DNA of 64,000 nt from Bacteroidales bacterium 52_46 (GCA_001915385.1 MNQK01000004.1:1-64000), one strand, 5' to 3'. Counted from the stretch's first letter, positions 1-8,336 are shown. The notes: generated by a model not told the origin, from the sequence alone. Program-made: numbers and translations.

Positions 1-87
1 GCATATTTTAGAGAGGATGGAAAACTTGATGTAGACCGACAGGTGGAATTATATTTGAATAAAATCTTCGAGCACATAAATAAGTAG
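1..87 (+). CDS. 3' end of an unidentified gene (truncated by window edge)
   Basis: Frame 1 is open from the first base to a TAG at 85-87 and gives 28 residues ending in LYLNKIFEHINK. The composition is that of a real protein C-terminus, but the fragment is too short to assign to a family. Nothing more can be said without the upstream sequence. Confidence 0.4.
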   Translation, partial: AYFREDGKLDVDRQVELYLNKIFEHINK

Positions 88-131
88 AGATATATGTGGT
101 CATCGGAACGAATGTCGTATCATTAAGTTCT

Positions 132-344
132 ATGTTTGCCGGAGACCAAAACTAAAAAACTATACCATACGCATTTAAAGTTACAGTCAACCGCAACATC
201 GGCGGCAGCAAAAGCATCGCTAAAGGAACGACAGTACAGATCTCGAAGGAATGAGTATACGGTATTCTTGCCGTCTGCGATCATAAGTTCGGTATAAAAA
301 TCACGGGTATCTCCATTTCAACGAGCGCCTTCACTATTCAGTAA
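132..344 (+). pseudogene. Decayed small gene with two in-frame stops
   Basis: From ATG 132 a single frame reads through a TAA at 153 and a TGA near 252 to a final TAA at 342-344. Between the stops it gives protein-like text, such as YAFKVTVNRNIGG, SIAKGTTVQIS and KFGIKITGISIST, which looks like a 65-70 residue basic protein of the kind found in Bacteroidetes mobile elements. The two stops in an otherwise coherent frame suggest a dead copy. The family is not recognised. Confidence 0.35.
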
Positions 345-371
345 CTTTGACCGAATAGCCTGCATTTAGAG

Positions 372-402
372 AATCGGCAGAAATAATTTTGCCGATTTTT
401 TT
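372..402 (+). terminator. Rho-independent terminator
   Basis: A perfect 8-bp stem (AATCGGCA at 372-379 with TGCCGATT at 390-397) closes a 10-base loop and runs into a T tract. It separates the leftmost remnants from the gene cluster that starts at 490. A second hairpin (412-419 with 431-438) repeats the AATCGG core directly behind it. Confidence 0.7.
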
Positions 403-489
403 ACTTTGATTTTAATCGGAAACGGTATTGCCGATTAATGGTTCTCTCATTATTGGGGGGAGGCGTCGGCTAAGCCACGACTGGCAGTA

Positions 490-1203
490 ATGCATCAGTC
501 ATTCGGCGCGTTACTTGACAAAATTGGGAATCCGGAAATAAAGTCCAATGACTCTACAGTTATCGAACACCTTTTAAACAGCTGTGCCCATTGGTTCTCT
601 ATGTCTCTCTCAAGAACAATCATCAAGCAGATAATAAAATATAAAAATCTAAACTTTGAGGATCTGACTTTTCTGATTGCACTGTCCTATAATTTTTGCA
701 TGGAGATTGAGCCGACTTATGCTGAAAGTCTAATTGAAAAATACTTTTCAAGGAAGTTTACAGGAATAACCAAGGATGACTCATTATTCTCTGAGATTAC
801 AAACAACACGAATGGCCTGCTTGTCTATCGGGAACAAGCTGAGAAACTGATTACACACATTTCAGGTATAACAGAAGAAAAGGCCCATATTTTAGTGCGG
901 AATTTAAGGAAGTGTGATGCTGAAGCTCGAAGCTTTGGACATGAGTTTGTCAAATCAGGTGTGTCGAATGGATACGAGGAATCGGAGGTTTGTAAAATCT
1001 GGGAGTTCATATCTCTCCGGTCACAATCCCTTTTAGACTATGATTTCTCACTTGCTTTGGGATGGCTGCTTTATCAAATAGAATATCTAAACACGTATTA
1101 TTCATACATCATTAATCAAGAAATAGAAAGTTTTGAGAAATCTTATGATATAACACCAATCTTAGAAACAATCAAGCGAGAGCATAATATAACTCCATTT
1201 TAA
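490..1203 (+). CDS. Orphan protein resembling the fingers region of DNA polymerase III alpha
   Basis: A 237-residue protein and the first gene of the packed cluster ending in prfH. Residues 108-204 follow the pattern of the bacterial C-family polymerase (DnaE/PolC) fingers segment: LVYREQ corresponds to the VYQEQ motif, then ITEEKAHILVRNLRKC to the segment that contains the ADxxRRAMxKK motif, then FVKSGVSNGYEE, and SLALGWLLYQIEYLNTYY to the SHAxAYxxxxYQxAxLKxxYP motif. The Ser-His of that last motif is absent, and there are no PHP or palm domains. It is therefore not a polymerase but may be a derived fragment kept for another role. The family match is by eye; the function is unknown. The next gene starts 20 bases downstream. 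Confidence 0.7.
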   Translation: MHQSFGALLDKIGNPEIKSNDSTVIEHLLNSCAHWFSMSLSRTIIKQIIKYKNLNFEDLTFLIALSYNFCMEIEPTYAESLIEKYFSRKFTGITKDDSLFSEITNNTNGLLVYREQAEKLITHISGITEEKAHILVRNLRKCDAEARSFGHEFVKSGVSNGYEESEVCKIWEFISLRSQSLLDYDFSLALGWLLYQIEYLNTYYSYIINQEIESFEKSYDITPILETIKREHNITPF

Positions 1204-1223
1204 TTTATTAAGGAAAAACTACA

Positions 1224-2135
1224 ATGGTTGAATTACTTTTGAAGCGCTATCTTTGGCTCATCAATACACTGAATAGCAATGGTGAGATGACCTTCGATGA
1301 GATTGCAGAGCGTTGGGAGCAATCTTCTTTCAACGATAATGGCTCCGTTATTACAAAACGCACATTTTATAATCACTGTCAGGCAGTTGCTCGACATTTC
1401 GGGATTGAAATCGAATGTCGCAGAGGGCGCGGTTTAAATCTATACTCCATCGCTAATCCCGAAACTATAGAAAGAAATACTCTTACAAAGTGGGTTCTCG
1501 ACAGTTTTTCACTCGGAGAATTACTGCTCGGCAACGCTGCCATCGCAGATAAAATTTTGTTGGAATACATACCATCAGGTCGTGAATGGCTTGAACCAAT
1601 CTTACGGGCGCTTCAACAAAATCACAAATTGAATATTGAATACGAAAATTTCGTCGGTTTAAAATTCAAAGGAAGTATCAGTCCGTTATGTGTTAAGCTA
1701 TTCAAACGTCGCTGGTATGTGTTGGCATTAGTGTATGATAACCGTTACCGAATTTTTTCTCTTGACCGTGTCACAAGCCTTGACATTGCAGGCGAGAAAT
1801 TTGAATATCCGAATGACTTTTCACCCGCAGATTATTTCCGTGACGTATATGGAATAATTGCTGGCGTGGAACGTAAAGTACAGAATATCCATATACGCGC
1901 CTACGCTGAATTGCCGGGCTATCTCCGTTCTCTGCCGTTGCATCCGACGCAGCATGAACTGGAAACGAATGACGGACATACGGACTTCAGCCTCCGTCTT
2001 GTCCCGACATTCGATTTCATCCAGGAACTGCTTCTTCACCGCGACCAACTTGAAGTTATCGCGCCACAGTCATTGCGGGATGAAATAGCATCGATTATTT
2101 CTAAAATGTCGGACAGATATAGTTGTGGAAGATGA
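1224..2135 (+). CDS. WYL-domain transcriptional regulator
   Basis: A 303-residue protein with an N-terminal winged-helix-like segment (residues about 1-75, including MTFDEIAERWE and ITKRTFYNHCQAVARHFGIEIECRRGRG). A WYL domain follows (about 125-200, with ISPLCVKLFKRRWYVLALV and YRIFSLDRV) and a C-terminal WCX extension. WYL proteins bind ligands, often nucleic acids or nucleotides, and commonly control defence and repair loci. It lies between the DnaE-fingers-like gene and the ATPase, overlapping the latter by 4 bases, so it probably controls the rtcB-prfH unit from within it. Confidence 0.85.
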   Translation: MVELLLKRYLWLINTLNSNGEMTFDEIAERWEQSSFNDNGSVITKRTFYNHCQAVARHFGIEIECRRGRGLNLYSIANPETIERNTLTKWVLDSFSLGELLLGNAAIADKILLEYIPSGREWLEPILRALQQNHKLNIEYENFVGLKFKGSISPLCVKLFKRRWYVLALVYDNRYRIFSLDRVTSLDIAGEKFEYPNDFSPADYFRDVYGIIAGVERKVQNIHIRAYAELPGYLRSLPLHPTQHELETNDGHTDFSLRLVPTFDFIQELLLHRDQLEVIAPQSLRDEIASIISKMSDRYSCGR

Positions 2136-2923
2136 AATTATATTTGAAAAGATTCATATTGCCCGAAATGGGGAATAAACCATCTTATCCTTACGGTCTT
2201 CTTGCCTCCAAGCAAATGAAGGAACTTGTGTTTGACCCCATAACGATACTCTATGGCAGCAACGGTTCGGGAAAATCCACCTTACTGAACATAATAGCGA
2301 GAAAGCTGAATATCTGTATGAATGATAAAGGAAATGATGCGGAATCCATGCAGCCATTTATCAACAGTTGCAGATATGAAGTCACGGCATCTTTTAACGA
2401 GCATTGTGATATACCGGAAGAAAGCTGCTTTATCCGCAGCGAGGATGTGATGCATGGTATCGTGAAAGTGCGTCAGCACAACGAGCGGGTGAAAGAACAT
2501 ATCCGGAATGCCAACCCCGAATTGTATGACAGATTCTTTAATAATCTCGAAAGTACCCCCGGATACATATGGAGTTACGAGCGCTGGATTTACAACGCAC
2601 TTGAAAAATATGAGGAAGCACGCAGTAATGGAGAATTGGCATTTGATTATTTCCAAAGCAATATAACAGAGGACACATTGGTGATTCTGGATGAGCCCGA
2701 AAACAGTCTGTCGCCTAAGTTCCAAAAAGAATTGGCAAAAATGATTGTTGACTATACACGTTTCTTTAATTGTCAGTTTATTATTGCCACTCATTCCCCC
2801 TTTTTACTTGCAATAGCCGATGCTCTTATTTATGACCTTGACCAGACTCCTTCGAAAGTAAGAGTCTGGGATGAATTGGAAAACATCAAGTTATATGAGG
2901 AGCTATTCCAGAAAAATAATTGA
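2132..2923 (+). CDS. Small ABC-type AAA ATPase
   Basis: A 263-residue ATPase of the AAA_21/RecF-like type. Walker A is GSNGSGKST at residues 42-50. Walker B with the following loop is LVILDEPENSLSP, and the H-loop segment is FIIATHSPFLLAI. I chose the ATG at 2132 because it forms an ATGA overlap with the stop of the WYL gene; an in-frame ATG at 2123 would add three residues. Stand-alone ATPases of this kind occur in many defence and repair operons. There is no nuclease or coiled-coil extension, so any effector must be another product, perhaps one of the next genes. Confidence 0.8.
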   Translation: MKLYLKRFILPEMGNKPSYPYGLLASKQMKELVFDPITILYGSNGSGKSTLLNIIARKLNICMNDKGNDAESMQPFINSCRYEVTASFNEHCDIPEESCFIRSEDVMHGIVKVRQHNERVKEHIRNANPELYDRFFNNLESTPGYIWSYERWIYNALEKYEEARSNGELAFDYFQSNITEDTLVILDEPENSLSPKFQKELAKMIVDYTRFFNCQFIIATHSPFLLAIADALIYDLDQTPSKVRVWDELENIKLYEELFQKNN

Positions 2924-2935
2924 AAAGTTCATTGT

Positions 2936-3580
2936 ATGAAAATCTTGACAGCACGCAACAACAAAGATTATTATGACTACCTGACAGGAATTTACGGTAT
3001 AGACGATAAGGTCGTTTATGACCGACGCGAGTTTACCATGCTGTCAAATTCCGACTCGGTATTCTTTAATCATGCAATACTCGAAAAAGATGCTCCAAAG
3101 AAAGAAGTCCGAACTCGTAAATGGATTGGACGCCATTGGAAATGGGTAACCGAATATCTGGCGACTGAACTGCATTGTATGCTTGAGGTTGGATTAAAAT
3201 GGTACTTCTTTCAAGTCAACCGTTATTTAAATGAATCCGATGAGGTATGCCTGGATTGGGAAATAGTCAAGACAAAAGAGATAGCCAAGAGTCAGAGATT
3301 AGGGAAAACTCCTATAACTTTTTTCTCGGCTTATGCCAATTATACCTTTTGGCGTGAAGAGAAATGGGATATAAGGATTAAGAAGCATGATGCTATCCCT
3401 AATCCTGTCCTCGCAGGTACTCCAATCACCTCGCTAATTCCCCCGCAAGAGTTATATCAGGAGCTTAGCAATTACATATCCTCTTTGAATGATACGGAGA
3501 TAACGGACAAGAGAACCGACATTCAAAAGGCGGAGTCTGCCGGGTTCGACCGCAGGACTTCATTTCGTAACATCAAGTAA
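2936..3580 (+). CDS. Unknown protein of the rtcB-prfH cluster
   Basis: A 214-residue soluble protein starting 12 bases after the ATPase and ending 7 bases before the next gene. It is rich in Trp and Tyr in the middle (WIGRHWKWVTEYL, LKWYFFQV, YANYTFWREEKWDIRI) and ends in a conserved-looking basic tail AGFDRRTSFRNIK. No catalytic motif or membrane segment is visible. Its position suggests it works with the adjacent ATPase. I do not recognise the family. Confidence 0.7.
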   Translation: MKILTARNNKDYYDYLTGIYGIDDKVVYDRREFTMLSNSDSVFFNHAILEKDAPKKEVRTRKWIGRHWKWVTEYLATELHCMLEVGLKWYFFQVNRYLNESDEVCLDWEIVKTKEIAKSQRLGKTPITFFSAYANYTFWREEKWDIRIKKHDAIPNPVLAGTPITSLIPPQELYQELSNYISSLNDTEITDKRTDIQKAESAGFDRRTSFRNIK

Positions 3581-3587
3581 CTTATCC

Positions 3588-3824
3588 ATGTCACGAAGTA
3601 GAAAAAAGACACCGGTAACTACCTATGCCGGTCGGTCGCAGAAACAGAGTAAACGCCAGTGTAATCGACGTTTTCGCCGTCTGGAGCATCAGCGTATTGG
3701 CACTGATTACCAACTGCCCAACCATGTCAAAGAAGTAATGGACGTGTGGTGTATGCAAGGCGACGGCAAATTTCGATGGACTCCTGACATGGAGCAATAT
3801 GATAAAATGATGAGAAAAAAATGA
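3588..3824 (+). CDS. Small highly basic protein, SRSRKKTP type
   Basis: A 78-residue protein beginning MSRSRKKTPVTTYAG and rich in Arg and Lys (QKQSKRQCNRRFRRLEHQR), then an acidic and aromatic tail. The SRSRKKTP start recurs in small Bacteroidetes proteins of unknown function. The charge suggests RNA or ribosome binding, which would fit the rtcB-prfH context, but this is inference. Its stop overlaps the start of the next gene by 4 bases (ATGA), indicating translational coupling. Confidence 0.6.
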   Translation: MSRSRKKTPVTTYAGRSQKQSKRQCNRRFRRLEHQRIGTDYQLPNHVKEVMDVWCMQGDGKFRWTPDMEQYDKMMRKK

Positions 3825-4690
3825 TTGTGGAGATTGCTAAACTGTTTGGACGCGAGGTTATTCCTATTACAACCTTACCTGGACAGAAAGGTTATTATGG
3901 GTATATGAATTATTGGCGAAGTTGTGTTTATAATACAAATCTTCGCATTCTCCCGACAGAAGAGGAGGTCAGTGAATACTTGAACCTTAAAGAAGAAAAT
4001 CCATCTATGTTTGGGCGTCTTGAAGAGCGTAAGAGGTATAATAAATTGCAAGCATACGAAAACAACTATGACTGGCGCCCCTGTAAATCAGGTGAAGCAC
4101 ATTCTACAGGTCTCGTTTCCCCGACCGGAGAGCAATTGCTTCCCAATAATTTTGAGGACATCTTTATTCAGTTTGATGCAGTAAGCGATAAACCAGACTT
4201 TGTTCCGGTATCAAATGGTGAAGGATGGGCACTCGTTTCACTTGGTCCATCTCCTGTTTTGATGACAGAATTTTGTTATACAGCCATTATCCCCGAACGT
4301 TGGGAGCGGAGAATGTTTTTCGTGCAGGATTATAAGACCATGAAATGGGGTGTGCTCCGAGCTATAAGGCAATCTATAAATGCTAAACCCCGTGATGCAA
4401 AATCCCTTGTTACAATAGAGTCATTGATGCCATGTATTGCTGATGACATATATGAAGATGACTTTATGGTTGATGATCCCGAAGAAATGCCATCTATGTT
4501 CTTCATGCTGCGGATTGGAAATAAAGTCGGAATCCTTACGGACTATGGATATTCTAAAATTATTTACGATTCGTACGAGACCGACAGTCGTGACTGTTCT
4601 TTCCAGTTGATTCGTAATGATAGGAAACGTGCACACAGAGCCGACTGGTGGCGTCCCGATGGAAAGGATTTAAAGGATTTATTTATATAA
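3821..4690 (+). CDS. WG-repeat-like protein
   Basis: A 289-residue protein with several degenerate WG (KWG Leptospira-type) beta repeats: TGLVSPTGEQLLPNNFEDI, GWALVSLGPSPVLM, MKWGVLRAI and KVGILTDYGYSKIIYDSY. WG repeats are found in effector, toxin-associated and scaffold proteins of Bacteroidetes and are thought to mediate protein contacts. The gene is coupled by an ATGA overlap to the basic protein upstream and is 18 bases from a second, shorter WG protein. No catalytic residues are evident. Confidence 0.65.
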   Translation: MIVEIAKLFGREVIPITTLPGQKGYYGYMNYWRSCVYNTNLRILPTEEEVSEYLNLKEENPSMFGRLEERKRYNKLQAYENNYDWRPCKSGEAHSTGLVSPTGEQLLPNNFEDIFIQFDAVSDKPDFVPVSNGEGWALVSLGPSPVLMTEFCYTAIIPERWERRMFFVQDYKTMKWGVLRAIRQSINAKPRDAKSLVTIESLMPCIADDIYEDDFMVDDPEEMPSMFFMLRIGNKVGILTDYGYSKIIYDSYETDSRDCSFQLIRNDRKRAHRADWWRPDGKDLKDLFI

Positions 4691-4708
4691 AAATAAGAGT
4701 CTATAAAA

Positions 4709-5005
4709 ATGCCTGCAAGAAAAAGACATCTACCCGGCAAATATAAGCCGAAGCCTGAACCGCTGCCTAATTTTTCAGGAGTCAAGCCCCTGACCCTTTT
4801 TCAAGGAGATGATGGATTGTGGGGCGCAATGGATGGAGAGGGCAACATAGAAATTGAACCTGTTTATCGTCGGTTGGAACAAACTGAAGAGCAGAAACAA
4901 CGAAACGAGGTAAAACTCGCTTCTAATGATACCGTTCTGTCTGTTACTCCTGAGAATTGGGATATCGTGGCATGGTTTTCATCAGAATTTTTTGAAAAAG
5001 ATTAG
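4709..5005 (+). CDS. Short WG-repeat protein preceding rtcB
   Basis: A 98-residue protein with a basic Pro-rich start (MPARKRHLPGKYKPKPEP) followed by one clear WG repeat (GLWGAMDGEGNIEIEPVYRRL) and an acidic end. It ends 10 bases before the rtcB start and so belongs to the same transcription unit. With the preceding protein it may form a WG-repeat pair that tethers RtcB or PrfH to a target; that is inference only. Confidence 0.6.
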   Translation: MPARKRHLPGKYKPKPEPLPNFSGVKPLTLFQGDDGLWGAMDGEGNIEIEPVYRRLEQTEEQKQRNEVKLASNDTVLSVTPENWDIVAWFSSEFFEKD

Positions 5006-5015
5006 TGAAAAAAAT

Positions 5016-6215
5016 ATGATAATTACAGGAAGAACAACTTCGGTTGAGATTTTCACCGAAAATATTGAAGAGACGGCCATCGACTGGCTTAAGGAACTTT
5101 GCGACCATCCGGCAATGGAGAAAGTACCGATGGTTCAGATGCCTGACGTTCACGCCGGAAACAACTGCAATGTTGGCACTGCATATCCAATTGGAATGTA
5201 TGTCAATCCCGATCATGTCGGCGTTGACATTGGTTGCACCATTTCCATACACCGGCTATCGGCTCCGGTCAACCCCGAGGATTTTCCCATTCTCGACCAT
5301 CGTATCAGGGAGGCGATTCCAATGGGAACTGAGATCTGCGCAAATAACTCACTCAACGAGAAGGAACTATTCCGTTTCATAAATTCTCAATATCAGAAAG
5401 CACGTTCCACCGCTCCGGATTTTATTAACGAAGCTCCACGGATTGATTCGCGATTTATCACCGACTTCTGCCGCCGGATAAAACTGCAGGAAGGTATATT
5501 CTATAAGAGTATCGGCACCCTCGGCGGCGGCAACCATTTTATCGAATACGGAGAGAATGAAGCTTCAGGCGAAGGCTGGCTGACGATTCATTGCGGCTCG
5601 CGCAATCTCGGCGTAAAGGAAGCAAACCACTGGCATAACATAGCTCAGAATCCCAAGTGTGCCAAATACATAGGTTTCCTTTGGGGAGATTCGCTCAAGG
5701 GTTATCTCTCGGATATGGTGATTGCGCAGGCATACGCACTATATAACCATCAGATAATCCGCGACCGCATCTTCGCAATCCTCAGAAAGCTTTGCAAGGC
5801 CAAATGCACGGAGTCGATATACACCACGCATAACTATATCTCAATGACCGACGAACGGCCGATGCTCCGAAAGGGTGCGATTGATGCCTCCGAAGGGAGA
5901 AAGGTTGTGATTCCTTTCAATATGCGCGATGGAATTGCTATCTGCGTCGGCAAAGGTAATGAACAATGGCTCAATTCCGCACCCCACGGTGCCGGACGCA
6001 TCATGAGCCGGACTCAAGCCAAAAAACAGATTAATATGGACGAATACAGACTAACTATGTCGGGGGTGTTCTCAACATCTATATGCGAAGCAACGCTCGA
6101 TGAGTCTCCTATGGCCTACAAGCCGACGGATGAGATCCTGGATCTCATCAAACCAACAGTTGACATAATATCTATGATTAAGCCCAAACTTAATATCAAA
6201 GACAACGGAGAATGA
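5016..6215 (+). CDS. rtcB: RNA ligase RtcB (RtcB2-like, PrfH-linked)
   Basis: A 399-residue GTP-dependent RNA ligase that joins 2',3'-cyclic phosphate and 5'-OH ends. All core motifs are present: DVHAG (D44, H46), GVDIGC (C74), GTLGGGNHFIE (H174), IHCGSRNLG (H192), THN (H272), and SAPHGAGRIMSR with the guanylated His at 324. A longer frame exists from 4926, but the ATG at 5016 fits the family N-terminus and lies just after the previous gene. The stop overlaps prfH by 4 bases. In characterised systems the PrfH-linked RtcB re-seals 16S rRNA cut in the decoding centre by colicin E3-type nucleases. The first part of the signature is DIGCT rather than the usual DIGCG. Confidence 0.95.
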   Translation: MIITGRTTSVEIFTENIEETAIDWLKELCDHPAMEKVPMVQMPDVHAGNNCNVGTAYPIGMYVNPDHVGVDIGCTISIHRLSAPVNPEDFPILDHRIREAIPMGTEICANNSLNEKELFRFINSQYQKARSTAPDFINEAPRIDSRFITDFCRRIKLQEGIFYKSIGTLGGGNHFIEYGENEASGEGWLTIHCGSRNLGVKEANHWHNIAQNPKCAKYIGFLWGDSLKGYLSDMVIAQAYALYNHQIIRDRIFAILRKLCKAKCTESIYTTHNYISMTDERPMLRKGAIDASEGRKVVIPFNMRDGIAICVGKGNEQWLNSAPHGAGRIMSRTQAKKQINMDEYRLTMSGVFSTSICEATLDESPMAYKPTDEILDLIKPTVDIISMIKPKLNIKDNGE

Positions 6216-6817
6216 AACACTATATACAGGTCACCGCGGGTCGTGGGCCGGTGGAATGCGCAAAAGCCGTGACTCTCGTCGCGCGTGAGATTGTCAAGGC
6301 TATCCCGTCACTTCAACTTGCCGATTGCGAGCCGCATAATCAGGTTGAAGGCTGCTATATGTCCATGACATTCGTCACAGACGAGCCTATATCCGAAACC
6401 ATCGTCAAAGAATGGCAAGGTACTGTATTATGGCGTTCAACAGCAAATCCCTATCGCCCCGGACACAAACGCAGCAATTGGTTTGTGGGTGTCAATTTCT
6501 TTGACGAAGTAGAGTTGCCAGAAATAGCCGAATCTGATATCGTTTACGAAACATGTCGGTCAGGAGGAAAAGGGGGGCAGAACGTCAATAAAGTAGAGAC
6601 CACAGTCCGCGCAACCCATATTCCATCCGGAATTGCGGTAAAATGCTCGGACGAACGTTCTCAGTCGCAAAACAAAGCCCGTGCCCGTGAACGCCTGCTA
6701 CTTAAACTATGTCGCCGGAATGATAAAGCCCAAGCCGATTCTTTGTACCGACAGTGGAGCAATCATGACAAACTTGAACGAGGAAATCCAGTCAAAAAAT
6801 TATCAGGGAAATTGTAA
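6212..6817 (+). CDS. prfH: Peptide chain release factor H (ribosome rescue)
   Basis: A 201-residue release-factor-like protein with the peptidyl-tRNA hydrolysis motif GGQ at residues 121-123 inside CRSGGKGGQNVNKVETTVRATH, and a basic C-terminal tail. It lacks the stop-codon-reading domain of RF1 and RF2, as PrfH proteins do. The start overlaps rtcB (ATGA). PrfH releases the nascent chain from ribosomes whose decoding centre has been cleaved, and RtcB then repairs the rRNA. It is the last gene of the cluster; the following kilobase holds only remnants. Confidence 0.95.
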   Translation: MKHYIQVTAGRGPVECAKAVTLVAREIVKAIPSLQLADCEPHNQVEGCYMSMTFVTDEPISETIVKEWQGTVLWRSTANPYRPGHKRSNWFVGVNFFDEVELPEIAESDIVYETCRSGGKGGQNVNKVETTVRATHIPSGIAVKCSDERSQSQNKARARERLLLKLCRRNDKAQADSLYRQWSNHDKLERGNPVKKLSGKL

Positions 6818-7090
6818 ATCATTACTGTCAGCTAAACTTCATAAGACAATTTAAAAATTAGGACTGATTACATTTATAGGATTCAACCATGAATGGTTTA
6901 TTGTGTTGTCACCAAACATATCAAGAATAGCAATATGCAAAAGTAGCAATTTATTCAGACAGCCGACGCAATGGTACGTAAGAATGAATACTATTCCACA
7001 ACGTGACCGTCTTCTCAATAGGCATTTTCAAAAAGAAGTTGCTTATTACTGTACATTATTTATGCATGATCTAAATTTATGCATAATCTA

Positions 7091-7286
7091 AGAGAGCGTT
7101 TGAATTTAAACCGTATTAACAATAAAAGAAGATGCAAGGAAAACTTCAAATTAATCCTGAGGTCTTTTTTGGTCAATTCCGCCAAGTTTCATCAGTCGCA
7201 TAGCTCGCTATGCTCCTTCTTCAACTCGCGGAATTCCCTCAAAAAATCCTCTCAGCCTTAATTTGATTTAAATCCAAACACTCTCT
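7091..7286. mobile_element. 196-bp palindromic MITE-like element
   Basis: The ends at 7091-7112 and 7265-7286 are imperfect inverted repeats of about 22 bases (AGAGAGYGTTTGRATTTAAA-like, three mismatches). Inside, 7148-7204 and 7207-7264 form a second long imperfect inverted repeat with a perfect core (GCATAGC at 7198-7204 and GCTATGC at 7207-7213). The whole unit can fold into one hairpin. No clear target duplication is seen, and it has no coding capacity. It sits in the non-coding kilobase 6818-7950 after prfH. Confidence 0.55.
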
Positions 7287-7640
7287 AAAAATAACGTTAG
7301 ATATTGCCGCACACATACCCGAATAGTCGAGGCTCGGCAATGGCTCTTTGCCTGCTGCAAAACTACAAAAGTTGACTTTTTTATCCCATGAACAGAAACG
7401 AAATAAGTCGGAGCTTTGCATTTAAGCAAACAGGTCGGATTCTGAAAAGGTTTCCCTTCAGCGATTTCTGAAAGTTGCTTAGGGGTTAGTGTCTTATAAT
7501 ATCTTTGCGGCACCAATATTATTTGCTGGAGTAATCAAAATCGTAGGCTCTCCATAAAACTGGAAGATAAGAAAACCATTGAGAGATGTTATCTCCAAAA
7601 CGTCTGATATTGTTTATAAGCTTCATAATTTGTAGGAGTC

Positions 7641-7947
7641 TTATATCTCGTATATTCTGTTGAATCGGCTTATGCGCTCGTTTACGATGCGGACATAATT
7701 GCGCTTCAGTTTGTCGGTGAGAAAACTGCGGTCAACCAGTTGCTTTGAGCCTTTAGAGAAACCAGTGTATTTGTTTAAGATTCTGTCTATCCGTTTTTTT
7801 ACCAAGCCGATTCTCTCCGAATCTCTCAAAATCCAGACGACAGGGGTGGCCGGTTCTGTCGTAAACGTCGCTCTTTTCTACATCAGATGACAGTCCCCCG
7901 TCAAGACCGAAGTCATCGCCATTGACATGCAGGCTGGTATTGATCAA
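7641..7947 (-). pseudogene. Frameshifted small gene remnant
   Basis: Two overlapping minus-strand frames read as one protein if a shift is allowed near 7800: an N-terminal part (MINTSLHVNGDDFGLDGG to GHPCRLDFERF) and a C-terminal part (RIDRILNKYTGFSKGSKQ to ISRFNRIYEI). Both have protein-like composition. I do not recognise the family. The rest of 6818-7640, apart from the MITE, shows only short open frames and a promoter-like TAGTTTTG on the minus strand. Confidence 0.3.
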
Positions 7948-7962
7948 TAATTGAACGTGACG

Positions 7963-8256
7963 ATGGACAGAACATCAACTCGTGCGTGGCGACGCATTCA
8001 GAAGAAACGCGTGTGGCGTAATCGGTTACGCATTATCTTCAGAGCATTTTCACCGGCATACATTGAAGATCCCGCTACCGAAACAATTCGTGAGGCCGAA
8101 ACGTGGAAAGAACTCCAGAAGGTGAAATGGTGTCAGGTGTATCGAACCACTGGACAACCTTGCAGCTGTGAGATGTGCTCCGGCGAACGATACAGCCGTG
8201 TAGACTTCAAGTGCGAGACCAAAATGGTATTTCGCGAGCAGCTTGAAGCAGAATAA
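7963..8256 (+). CDS. Small conserved Cys-containing protein
   Basis: A 97-residue basic protein starting MDRTSTRAWRRIQKKRVW. The ATG at 7963 is preferred over 7951 because of this start. It carries a CxCxxC cluster near the C-terminus (QPCSCEMCSGERY) that could bind a metal. Trp and Arg content suggests nucleic acid binding. It stands alone between remnants and the convergent alcohol dehydrogenase. I do not know a function for this family. Confidence 0.65.
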   Translation: MDRTSTRAWRRIQKKRVWRNRLRIIFRAFSPAYIEDPATETIREAETWKELQKVKWCQVYRTTGQPCSCEMCSGERYSRVDFKCETKMVFREQLEAE

Positions 8257-8336
8257 GCATCAACATTGTCAACGGCGTCTTGTTAGCAAACGAGATGCCG
8301 CTGTCTTTATGTTTATAAAGTTTTCGATTATGTACT

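Noticed and set aside
4926..5015. Upstream extension of rtcB
   Set aside because: The extra 30 residues overlap the previous gene and are unlike RtcB N-termini; ATG 5016 fits the family.
7268..7516. Minus-strand frame of 82 residues beside the MITE
   Set aside because: It starts at a non-ATG codon, runs into the MITE end and has no family features; noted only as non-coding.
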